Source: Neurospora tetrasperma FGSC 2508 (Eukaryota; Ascomycota; Sordariomycetes; Sordariales; Sordariaceae). From it: a stretch of DNA of 64,000 bases. The stretch's first letter is position 1. The number at the start of each line of letters is the position of its first letter. The position numbers and the translations under genes were made by a program. Location: assembly GCF_000213175.1 (NCBI RefSeq), contig NW_009799102.1:2222684-2286683 (forward strand), read 5' to 3'. Below the pieces are notes generated by a model. That model ran no database searches, had not been told where the DNA came from, and worked only from the letters and a program-made list of their open reading frames with translations. Positions 12,056-22,112 of the stretch are shown piece after piece.

Positions 12056-15000
12056 TCACTTCTTCTTAGCAGGCCTTCCCCTTCCCCTTGCAGCCGGCTT
12101 TTTCGCTCCAACATCCTCATCATCCTCGTCATCATCTACAATATCCTCATCTTTGGTCTTCGCCGCTGCCTTCTTCTTGCTAGCAGCAGCGGTACTTTTC
12201 TTGGCGGCAGCCTTCTTCGCCTTGGGCTGTTTAATATACTTATCCTTGGTGATATCCACATCATCGTCTTCATCAACTTCCGCGGCATCATCAACAAGGC
12301 CGGCGTCATCGCCCTCAAAGTCTTCCTCGATGGCTTCCTCCAGGTCGGGCACCTCCTTGGTGAGTTTCTTGGGGGCGAGGACGCTGCTGGCTTTGATGAA
12401 GGGGACGGGGTGGGAGGCTGCGTTGTACCTGTGGAAGGGAGGGATGGTTAGTAAATTGAGGTGTGTGGGGAAATGGGGGGCAAAAGAAACTCACATCCTC
12501 GTAAAAGCAGCCTTGGTCTGCGACTCAATATTGACCGTCTCCTCCGCCATATGACCCAATCCCAACTCCTTGATCGAGTCAAAGTCTTCTCTCGTCAGGT
12601 AGTAGCTATCCATCAGATCGATGACTTCGGGCACGCAATCCTTGCCCTCCACCTCGAGGCGCTTGACGAGCTTGTCCCACAGCACAGGCATGTACTGCTG
12701 GCGAATTTCTTGGGCGTCACCCGAGGACTTGAGGCGCATGTGGGCGTGGATCTCGCGGTTGAAGCGGTTGAGCTTGCCGTACTTGCTGTTGTTGCCGAGC
12801 CAGGAAGTGAACTGGGCCTGTCCGCCGAATTGGCCGGCGATAAGACTTGAGGGACGGACGGTACTGAAGACGGCGTGTGTGGGCATCAAACTCCATTGTT
12901 GCTGGGGGCCGTGGATCATGCGGTCTACTAGATCACCATCGCTGATGCTTTCAGCTGCTTCGTCGACGAGTTCGAGGTACTTGAGGTTTTGTTCCCTTGG
13001 AGTGTAGCCCTTTTGGTTCAGGACCATGGGCCTGGAACGGAGGTAGTTCTCCTGGATCATGAGATAGGAGAATTCGTGATCGTTAAAGTAGAGGTCGATC
13101 TTGTCATTCAGAGTTGCCGTGCTGGAAGGGGCGAACATGCCACCGCCGATCAGCTTCTGGCAAATATCCCAAGGCTTGAGGATGACGTGCTTTTCCCAGG
13201 CCTTGCTCATTTGCTTGCTTTGATCAAAATCCATGGTCGTCTGATCCAGCTTCGCTGTAAAGATCATGTTGATGATCTGCCGAATGTCCCTACCGCTACC
13301 TTCGATAAGAGCATTGACGACAGGTGGCGGGATCTTGAGACCTTCTCTGTGGCAGATGGTCATGATACGCGAGCGGATCTGGTCGACCGTGGGGCGCTGA
13401 AACTTGATGTCAAAGGCGACATGATCGAAAGGCTTCATTTTTGGCAATCTGCGCTCGTTGCAAATCAAGATGAGCGGCACCTCGGTCTTCTTGCAGAACT
13501 TTGCCATAGTACCGACACCTCCACGATCACCAGCAGACATACCGTCAACCTCGTCCATGACGAGAACAATCTTCTTCTTGCGGGCATCAGCATGCTTACC
13601 ATCTCCACCAAAGAAACCTAGAAGAGATGTGTTGGTCATGACCTCACTAACACCGTTCTCGATGAGCTTCTTGCTGCGAGTGTCACTGGCGTTGCTCTCG
13701 ATCACGTCGTAGCCTTCCATCTTGGCAGCAAGATGCGCCGCAGTTGTCTTGCCGATACCAGGAGGACCGGAGATGATAATAGCACGGTATCCACCTGAAC
13801 CATCGGCGCCTCTCTTTTGAAAGTTGTACTTTCTAGACTTGGGCCAGTTTTTAAGCCAGTTCTGTATCTTCTCCACGTTGGCTTTGTTGCCACAGATCTG
13901 GTTCATCGCTGTGGGCGCATACTTTGTTGTCCAGAGCTGTGACGACGGTGTGGGCAGAGCAGGGGCAGGACCAGAAACACCGCGAGCAGCAGCGGCCTTC
14001 TTGGCCTCTTTCTCAGCCGCCAGTCGCAGAGCCTTCTCTTCGCGATCTAACTTCTCGGCTTCTTCACGCACCTTCCTCTCTTCTTCCTCTCGCTTCTGCT
14101 TGGCCTTCTCCGCCCCCTTTCCGGTGCCGCCACCGGCGGGCATAGTCCTGATGAGGTAAAACAAGCCTTCCTCATCAATGGTCTTGATCCCATGCTCTTT
14201 GATCTTCCTCAGCTTGCTGGGTCCTGCATCGTCGCCGAGAACGACGAAATCGGTTTTGCTGGATGGCGCTCCTGTGACCTTGCCACCATAGCGCTTGACG
14301 AGTGCTTGGGCTTCCTCACGCGCGATAGTCTTGAGCAGGCCGGTGAACACAAAGGTCTTACCCGCCAGACAATCAATTTCACCCTCAGGAATGTCGGCAG
14401 TGCCCGCCATGGGGGGTGGGCCCGCATTGCCAGCTCCGGCGGCCTTAGTCTTCCAGTCAAACTTGAAATTAGGGTCCTTGGGAGGAGCATCTGGTGCTTC
14501 GATAGTTGGGATATTGTCGAGGATCTTCTTGACGTCCTCAAGTTCTTCAACCGCCGCATCCTTCTTTGCCTTTGGCGCACGGGGCTTAGCGGGGGCTCCC
14601 TTCTTCTTCGCTGGCTTGACTTCTTCTTCCTCTTCGTCTTCCTCGTCACTTATAACAACCGGGGATTTCCGCTTCCCTGCCGTAGTAGTTGTAGATTTCT
14701 TGTTCGACTTGCTGGGTCCAGGCTTGGCGTCTTCGTCGTCAGACTCGGCTACGGCTGCTGTTTTGGCGCGAGATGCAATTCGCTTGGGCTTGGGGAGGAG
14801 CTCCTCATCACTGTCCTCCTCGGCATAGTCATCGTCCTTTTTCCTCTTGCTGCCACCCTTGAATTCCGCCGCAAATATGTCATCTCCAGCATCGTGCTCA
14901 TCATCCATGTAGGCATCGCCATCGTCATCCTTGTCGTAACTCTTGTAGGCCGTCGTGGGTTTCTTCGTAGTCGAGGTTTTCTTTGTAGTCTTGGGAGGCT

Positions 15001-15558
15001 CTGGTGCTTTGGCAGCGGGGGTGGCTTTCTTCCGCGGGCTTGTTCGAAGTGCTACTTTTGGTTCTTCTGGCTCGGGTTTCGCGGGTGTCTTTTTCGGTGT
15101 TGCCTGGGACGCAGCAGCTGTTTTTGTTTTTGAGGTTGCAAAGTACTTGGCAGCATCGGTTTCAACTCCTTTTACGGGTTCCCTAGATAGTCTGTCAGCA
15201 GGAACAGGATGACATGGAACTGAAAGGTGTTGCATGAAATACTTACGCTACTTTCTTCTTTGGCGCAGCCTTGGTTGGCTTTTTGACCCTGTACAAGCTG
15301 ATTAGATGCTAATTCTGAGAAGAGATGCTTTTCACTGAGCTTACTCAACAACCTCATCATCTTCGCTGTCCTCAACTACCTTCCTTGGCCCTGCGACAAG
15401 ATTGTTAATATAGTGTGATAAGCTTGTAATGGCGATCATGGTTCGAGCTTACTGCCCCGGGTCTTCTTCTCCTCTTCCTTCTTGGGTGCTGGTGTTGCCG
15501 GCTTAGCAGGCGGCGCGCCACCTTTTGGGCCAAAAAACGAGCGAATGTCGGCAGGCAT
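12056..15558 (-). CDS. rfc1: Replication factor C subunit 1 (clamp loader large subunit)
   Basis: Five exons, complement(join(12056..12428,12495..15182,15247..15288,15345..15390,15453..15558)), give 1084 aa. The N-terminus MPADIRSFFG is a PCNA-binding (PIP-like) motif, as in yeast Rfc1. A long Lys/Glu/Ser linker leads to a BRCT domain (about 335-415, AGKTFVFTG), then the AAA+ core with Walker A GPPGIGKTT (about 538-546), Walker B VMDEVDG (about 607-613) and the C-terminal collar, ending in a basic AKKK tail. It is the ATPase and DNA-binding A subunit of the RFC pentamer that loads PCNA in the nucleus. It is divergent from the mitochondrial L16 gene, and the rfc5 partner lies only 2.2 kb beyond its start. 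Confidence 0.95.
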
Positions 15559-16271
15559 AATGAAGTATGTGAAAAGAAATCACAAGATGCAGAGATGATA
15601 AATTGAACGTATCAAACAGTTGGGAAGATGCAGTAATCAGATGACACCAGCAAGCATCTTCTTATAGTGGCGGAGTTGGGAAGTTGGGACTTTTTTCTTG
15701 GTGTCTGAGTTGTCCAGGCAGCTGTCCTTCTGCCTAACAAGTGTTGTTGAACAAAAGGCCTAGAAGGGTAAAGAGCTAACAGGTCTACTCTTGTCCCTTG
15801 TAAAGAAGTAACAATTGCCCGAATGATGAGTGAGACGCGAAGGTGAAGTGGATGACGCGAGTCTGTGTCCGGGCTCTGCTCCCCTGTCGCGACTGGTGGG
15901 GTTTTGTTCTACAAGAATTCGCCAACTTGCTGCCTTGAGCTGCGCCCACGCGGCTGCATTTCTTGTGAGGAGTTAATGAATGAGTCCCAGGTCCCGTTTG
16001 TCTGCTGTGTCCGGCAGATTGTCGCGGCCGGCACCCGACACTTTTTGGTGGGTCACAATTTTTTGGAAGTGCCGTCCGTGCCCCGTCCGCGCCCGCAGCA
16101 CCTTCCATTGCAGTTGGTCGCTCTGCCCGGTCCCCGTCTCTGTGCGCGCGCTGCTTCGGGGAATCCGTATCAATCGTCGTCGGCGACCGGCATCCAACTG
16201 GACCCTCCCTCCGTCCTCCGTCCACCACTCGTCCCCTCCCCGGTCCGGTCCACACCCAAACCTTCAACACA
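15559..16271. promoter_or_regulatory. Bidirectional promoter region rfc1 / mrpL16 with GACGCGA pair
   Basis: The two start codons diverge across 713 bp. Two GACGCGA words lie 20 bp apart in the same orientation (ACGCGA at 15835-15840 and 15855-15860), with a further ACGCGG at 15949-15954. ACGCG is the core of the G1/S (MCB, MBF-bound) element of fungi. The binding is inference. Confidence 0.4.
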
Positions 16272-17173
16272 ATGAAGCACAACGCTTCCTCGGCGCTCCT
16301 CAGCGCCTTCCAGGGCCTTAGGATATCCTCGTCGGCGACTCCCTTCCGCGCCGCGTCGCTCGCAACCTCTGCCGTCCGCCGCCCCATTGCGCCGACCCCC
16401 GTTTCTGTCGCCTCCCATGTCCGCCTATTCTCTGCGACCGCCATCCAGACTGGTTCGTGGCTCGAGCCCAACCTCAACAGAAAGAAGAAGATGATGAAGG
16501 GAAGGCCCAGAGTGCCGACGGGTGGTTCGACCAAAGGAACAACAGTGGTTTGGGGAGATTACGGCCTGCGCATGCGCGATCACCACCGCAGAATTAGCGC
16601 CCAACAGCTCAAGCTCGCCGAGGACACCATCAAGCAGAGGTTACGTGGTCAGAAGTACCGCCTGTACAAGCGCGTTGCTTGTAACGTCGGTGTGTACGTC
16701 AGCGGTAACGAGGTGAGCAGCTGAACAATCCACAGCCCGGGAAGGTCGGATGCCGACTGTTAGCGGACATGATGCTCACATGCATTTCCGGTGTAGATGC
16801 GTATGGGTAAGGGTAAGGGTTCGTTCGACCACTGGGCGACCAGAGTTGCCGTCAACCAGATTATCTTCGAGATCAGGGGACAATTGCACGAACAGGTCAT
16901 CCGTGATGCCTTCCGCCTGGCCGGACACAAGCTTCCAGGTAACAACAGCACATGCTGGTCCATATCTTTGCAAGATCGAGAAGAGTAGAAAACTGACAAG
17001 TCATAGGTCTGTACGAGTTTGTGAAGAAGGGTGACCCACCAGTGGTTGGTATCACCAAGTTGGAGGATGGCCTCACGGTGGAGGACCTCAAGAACCCAAG
17101 GAAGAAGTTGTTGATGCCAGAGATTACCCAGAGTGCTGCGAGCACATCAAGCACTGCTGCTCCTCCTTCGTAG
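16272..17173 (+). CDS. mrpL16: Mitochondrial large-subunit ribosomal protein L16 (uL16m)
   Basis: Three exons, join(16272..16712,16797..16938,17007..17173), give 249 aa. The first ~60 residues are basic, Ser/Ala rich and free of acids, typical of a mitochondrial presequence. The L16 body follows: [21 protein letters not shown], the family signature around [18 protein letters not shown] and the [11 protein letters not shown] end. In the ribosome uL16 helps shape the A-site and the peptidyl-transferase region. Both introns sit in the conserved core, the first exactly before MRMGKGKG. It points the same way as rfc5, 540 bp further on. Confidence 0.95.
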
Positions 17174-17710
17174 AGGTGGAGAACCCTGAGCCTATTCTAA
17201 TTGTAACATTATGTAGAACAACAGAAGGGCCAATGTGCAAAAGAGTGTTGCCATGGCCATTTCATGATTATTATGACGACGTAACAGGCATGACCACTTT
17301 GATTTTGATGCTCTGAGAATGTGACTGTAGGCTACTAGTTTACCTGGATGGGCCAGAGCACCACATGGAGTCAACAAGCAATGCTGGCTTCCTAGATATA
17401 CCCTTTCAACCATGCCATTAAATCCCTAGATGTCCGTTTATGGAAGATTCAATATCCAGCATCGAACCTTGCAAAACTTAAGAAGATTCAAGATAGCTGC
17501 CTAGAATACTGATGGTGAAAGCGGGCAACTGTCTGGCCCAGGACCTGTATAAGCGGGTGATATGGTCCGTGCGGCCCTCCCCCGTCATCTGTTAATTGAT
17601 TTTCTGGACGGCGCGTCAACTCTACGCGTCTCCCATGCACCTCCAATTCAGCATTTCTTTCCCCTTCCTTTGTCAACCCATTTTCCTCTCCACAATATCA
17701 CCACACCACG
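17174..17710. promoter_or_regulatory. Region upstream of rfc5 with a perfect ACGCGT box
   Basis: This 537 bp holds the mrpL16 3' end and the rfc5 promoter. A palindromic ACGCGT lies at 17624-17629, 82 bp before the rfc5 start, and a reverse GACGCGC at about 17611-17617. These match the fungal MluI cell-cycle box; function is inference. Confidence 0.4.
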
Positions 17711-18899
17711 ATGGCGCTTATTGTTGACAAGCACAGGCCGAGGTCTCTCGATGCCCTCACCTATCATACCGAATTGTCGGAGAGGTTACGGTCACTTGTA
17801 AGCAGACCCTCTTGTTCCCTCGTGCAAAAGAAGGTCTCCGCTGATGACGTTCTTAGGCGCAAAGCGGTGACTTTCCTCACCTTCTTGTCTACGGTCCTTC
17901 CGGCGCAGGAAAGAAGACCCGGATTGTTGCTACTCTCAAAGAGTTGTACGGCCCAGGTGTAGAGAAGATCAAGATCGACGCCCGTGTTTTCCAAACCAGC
18001 AGCAACCGCAAGCTCGAGTTCAACATTGTCGCATCAGTGTACCACCTCGAAATCACCCCGTCCGATGTCGGAAATTACGACCGAGTCGTGGTTCAGGACC
18101 TCCTCAAGGAGGTGGCGCAAACACAACAAGTAGATCTGTCGGCGAAGCAGAGGTTCAAGGTGGTGGTCATCAACGAGGCCGACCACCTCACCAGAGACGC
18201 CCAGGCCGCCCTCCGTCGGACCATGGAGAAGTACTCGCCCAACCTGCGCCTAATCCTCCTCGCCAACTCGACAGCCAACATTATCGCACCCATCCGATCG
18301 CGATGCCTGCTGGTGCGTGTAGCGGCTCCGACACACAAAGAGATCTGTGACGTCCTTGCTTCATCGGCGAAGAAGGAGGGTTGGCCGATTGTCAAGGGTC
18401 TACACCAGAGGATAGCTGAGGAAAGCGGAAGGAATCTTCGCAGAGCGCTGTTGATGTACGAGGCGGTATATGCGCAAAAGTAAGCAGTACATCCTAACCC
18501 GAAGGCCTGTCACGCCTTGCATTTGCTAACAACAAACGCCGCAACAGTGAGAAAGTCACAGATAGCACGCCCATACCACCCCCGGACTGGGAGGCTCTCA
18601 TCGGCCAAATCGCCAAGGAGATTATGGAGGAGCATACACCAGCACGCATCCTCCAAGTCCGAGCGAAGCTTTACGACCTTTTGACGCACTGTATCCCCGC
18701 GACGATCATCCTGAAGACGCTCACATTCAAACTGATCCCCCTGATCGACGACGCACTGAAAGCGGATGTAATCTACTGGTCGGCCTTCTATGAACATCGC
18801 ATTAGGACGGGTACCAAGGTGATTTTCCATCTGGAGGCGTTTGTGGCCAAGTTTATGAGGATATTCGAGATGTATCTGATGATGAGCATGGACTTGTGA
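17711..18899 (+). CDS. rfc5: Replication factor C small subunit 5 (yeast Rfc5 / human RFC3)
   Basis: Three exons, join(17711..17797,17857..18479,18548..18899), give 353 aa, equal to the family length. The start MALIVDKHRPRSLDALTYH, the Walker A GPSGAGKKT, the long EITPSDVGNYDR insert and HLEAFVAKFM at the end are diagnostic for the Rfc5 rather than the Rfc2/3/4 subunits. The Walker B position reads INEADHL instead of DEAD, as expected for the subunit that does not hydrolyse ATP, while the arginine-finger motif SRC is kept (PIRSRC). It forms the end position of the clamp-loader pentamer with Rfc1. One MCB-like element precedes it. Confidence 0.95.
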
Positions 18900-19963
18900 T
18901 TTGGGGTCTCTGTTTCGGTCTCAAAATGGGCATTTTGGCGTTTGGGGAAGGCAGGGGGGCATTGGCGTCGTGTAACCAGCTAGAATTAGTGGGATTTGTT
19001 TGGCGAATTATGACGGTTATTGCACACACAAAAGTGTCAGGCAATAACGGGGACTTTACTCTGGTCAAGTGTAGTGTATGGAAGTGTACATTGTAAGCTC
19101 AAGTGCCGAAGTTATTGTAGAATGTACCATAGATAGTTCATGTGTTTGATTCATGGACGGGCGGTCTCGTGGATTAAAAGCCGTCATATTGCTTGTCTTG
19201 GTTTATGCTCTAAGGGTGGGTGACTTCAGGGGTAAATGTTGACCACTTGCCCACCTCATTCAATTCTTTCAAAAGGAAGTCGAAATTGGACATTCGGAAG
19301 AGAGGAGGAAGGTATTCAGGCTGGATCGACAGTGTGGAGATGTTCCAGAGAGAAGGAAGCAAGGAACAAGCAAGGTCGCCAGGGGCACCATGCTCTGGCA
19401 TGGCTTTCTACGACGTCTGATTGGGTAAAATGTCCGATTTAGCCCCATGCACCACGACCGTTCCCGCGAACAGGGCGTCTGGGCGTGCAGGGCCCGGGGC
19501 ACCTACCTAGCCACCGGACGGGCACTCCAAGATCACTGCTCTTGCCCGAATCGCGTTCGTGTCCTTTTGGGGGACAGACACCAGTGAGACCACCTACTCT
19601 CCACAGGCTCAGTCCACTGAAGTTTCGCTGAAAGAAGACCTCCAAACATCATCTTGGACCGAATCTATCCGATTCCACTTCTCCATCATCGGCATCATCG
19701 TCCTCCACACCGCAACCCACACAACCACAACAACAACAACAACAACAACAACTTTGGCCACCGGGCAACGGGCAACCAATCCAGACCAGCACTACACCAA
19801 AACCACAACGGTTCCATCACCACCAATCCCTCTTCCCGAGCTCAGTAAAAGCTACCCGCTGAGCTACACACACGGCGCCGCTGCGGTTGCAGCCTTTACT
19901 TTTACTCTCTTATCTGCACATCAACTGCCGCCATAGGGGCACATCGACGACAAGCTCGCAATC
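18900..19963. other. Intergenic region upstream of erd2
   Basis: This 1.06 kb contains the rfc5 3' end and the erd2 promoter and leader. A CAA repeat lies at 19728-19752. A 125-codon frame through the leader lacks an ATG. No other gene is seen. Confidence 0.55.
19728..19752 (+). repeat. (CAA)n microsatellite
   Basis: About eight uninterrupted CAA units lie in the probable erd2 leader. CA-rich unstructured leaders are common in fungal genes. A looser CAA/CCA stretch also precedes the syntaxin gene at 43622-43662. Confidence 0.85.
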
Positions 19964-20841
19964 ATGTCGCTCAACATCTTCCGCGTCGCCGGTATGCTTA
20001 CCTTATCTTGGAGGAAGGACAAGTTGAAGCTGGATTGCTAACTAACTCGTCACCATGGCACAGCGGACTTTAGCCACTTGGCTTCTATTCTTATCCTTCT
20101 CCATAAGATGACGCAGCTGAAGGTATACACAACTCGACCTCTGGCTGTCCATCCCGACCCTCAAGACAGGCAATGCTAACTCACTATTGTTACAGAGTTG
20201 CGCCGGCATCTCTTTCAAGTCGCAAGTCATCTACTTCATCGTCTACGTCACCCGCTATCTCGGTACGCCATCCCTTGAAAGCTATAGCTATGCGTTGCGG
20301 TCCCTCCACCTAGGTAGACCATTTGGCTGACATATATCTACTTACAGATCTCTTCTGGACGACAAGCTACTATAACATCATCTTCAAGATTCTCTTCATT
20401 GCTTCCTCCGGTTACATCATCTACCTCATGGTCAGCGCCTACAAGCCGACCAACGATCCCGGTCTCGATACCTTCCAGGTCCAATACCTGCTGGCTTTCG
20501 CTGCCGTCCTCGCCATCCTCTTGCCCTACCAGTATAACTTCTGGGAGATCATGTGGGCCTTTTCCATCTGGCTCGAGTCCGTCGCCATCCTTCCGCAGCT
20601 CTTCATGCTCCAGCGTACCGGCGAGGCCGAGACCATCACCACCCACTACATCTTTGCCCTCGGTCTCTACCGCGCTCTGTATATCCCCAACTGGATCTAC
20701 CGCTACGTTACCGAGCCGAAGCACAAGATTGACTATATTGCCGTTGCGGCGGGCATCATCCAGACGTTGCTCTACACCGACTTCTTCTGGGTGTACTATA
20801 CGACTGTCATGAAGGGCAAGAAGTTCAAACTGCCTGTTTAA
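19964..20841 (+). CDS. erd2: ER lumen protein-retaining receptor (HDEL receptor)
   Basis: Four exons, join(19964..19991,20064..20122,20196..20262,20348..20841), give 215 aa. Three introns fall within the first 130 codons' worth of gene. The protein is a seven-helix membrane receptor: MSLNIFRVA-DFSHLASILILLHK, SCAGISFKSQ, PHN-type YLLAFAAVLAILLPYQYNFWE, then TTHYIFALGLYRALYIPNW and a lysine-rich cytosolic end KGKKFKLPV. ERD2 binds H/KDEL-tailed ER residents in the Golgi at low pH and returns them by COPI vesicles; the tail lysines are part of that sorting. The length and motif order match the family closely. An ACCTAGGT palindrome is in the third intron (20308-20315). Confidence 0.96.
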
Positions 20842-22112
20842 ACAGTGGAAACAGCCAATGGGTTGGGGGAAAACCGGGGGAATTGAGCAAATAAAGTCGA
20901 TGCATCAACCTCTTATCCGGTTGACCAATGTTCGACAATCAGCGGAGGGTGGACTGCTCGGATTGGTGATTCGTGTCTGGCACCGTACGGTAACGAAAAT
21001 CGAACCCTGACCGCAGCCACAGCTTCATCACATACTCACCAAAGGCGCAAAACTGCTGTAATGGCAGAAGGAATGGGGACTGGGGAGGACATGCTACACC
21101 CAGTGCGGAGGGCATGCGTCGTTTAACCTCAACAAAAAGGGATAACGTGACAATGAAAATTAATACTGGATTGCATGTTAGGCCGGCGTTGGTGGGATGG
21201 AGATGGCTTTGACGATAAGTTTGCGCAAAAACTATGAGGAGCGCATAGTTATTATGGCGCGCTAAGGCAAGTATACTTAGCCATCATGGGATTGGATTCT
21301 GGCGTGGTGAGCTTCTAGAGGCGATATATTTATGTGGTTTAGAGAGGTCGAACGACTAGGGTACTAAAATCTCAAAAGTGGCTTCTTCTTTCAGGGGCAA
21401 TAGCCCGTGTGCTTGAGACATTCATTGTGGTGTTCGGTAGGTCGACCAAAAGGTGACACCCCTTGAACCCCTTGCTTGGCTGTTGCATGGAAAATGGGTG
21501 CGAGCCAAGCCGGCGCATGATCAAAGATGTTTCGAGTTCTCAGACACGGTAACGGTACCATCGGAAGCGAACCCCCCCCTGCACCTCGTCATTACACGAT
21601 GCTGACAGTGGTACTGTGCCAAAAGCATGCCTCAAGAACATGTTCTCAACCGAGAAGGGCTCTCTAAAACGCGAATCTGGCCTCCCACCGTTCATGCCAC
21701 TGGATTGCTAGGTATGAGAAGAGGATTTATCCTTGTCCCAAAGCATGAATGGTGGTTCTTCTCACTCTGGTACCGACGAAGCCTGACATATCTGGTCAAT
21801 GACACACCATTTTCTTTAATTCTGTCACCCATCTTCCTCGGGAGTGACGAACCCGCTTTCCGTGCTACGTCCTGAACGGACCGAAGAACAAAACTTCTGG
21901 GGATCCCAGTTCACCCTCGTCATGTCGTCCGCATGCTCACAACGCTCTCTCTTTCTCTTCTTTCGCTTCCCCCCTTCGACCCACCCGTCATTAGGGGACC
22001 AGGCGGCATAGGCTGGCTCGCTGGGCGAAAGCATGATGATGCTTAGCTAGCCCACAACAAACCCTCTTTCTCACTTCGTCTCTTCCGCTGGCGGTAGACG
22101 TTTTCCATAGCC
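20842..22112. other. Intergenic region, erd2 to the 740-residue membrane protein
   Basis: This 1.27 kb has no gene I can support. An 82-codon ATG frame at 21627-21875 lacks coding signs. A C8 run lies near 21572. Confidence 0.55.

Noticed and set aside
19559-19936. 125-codon frame in the erd2 leader containing a Thr run
   Set aside because: It has no ATG (starts at GTG) and the Thr run is only the CAA repeat read in another frame.
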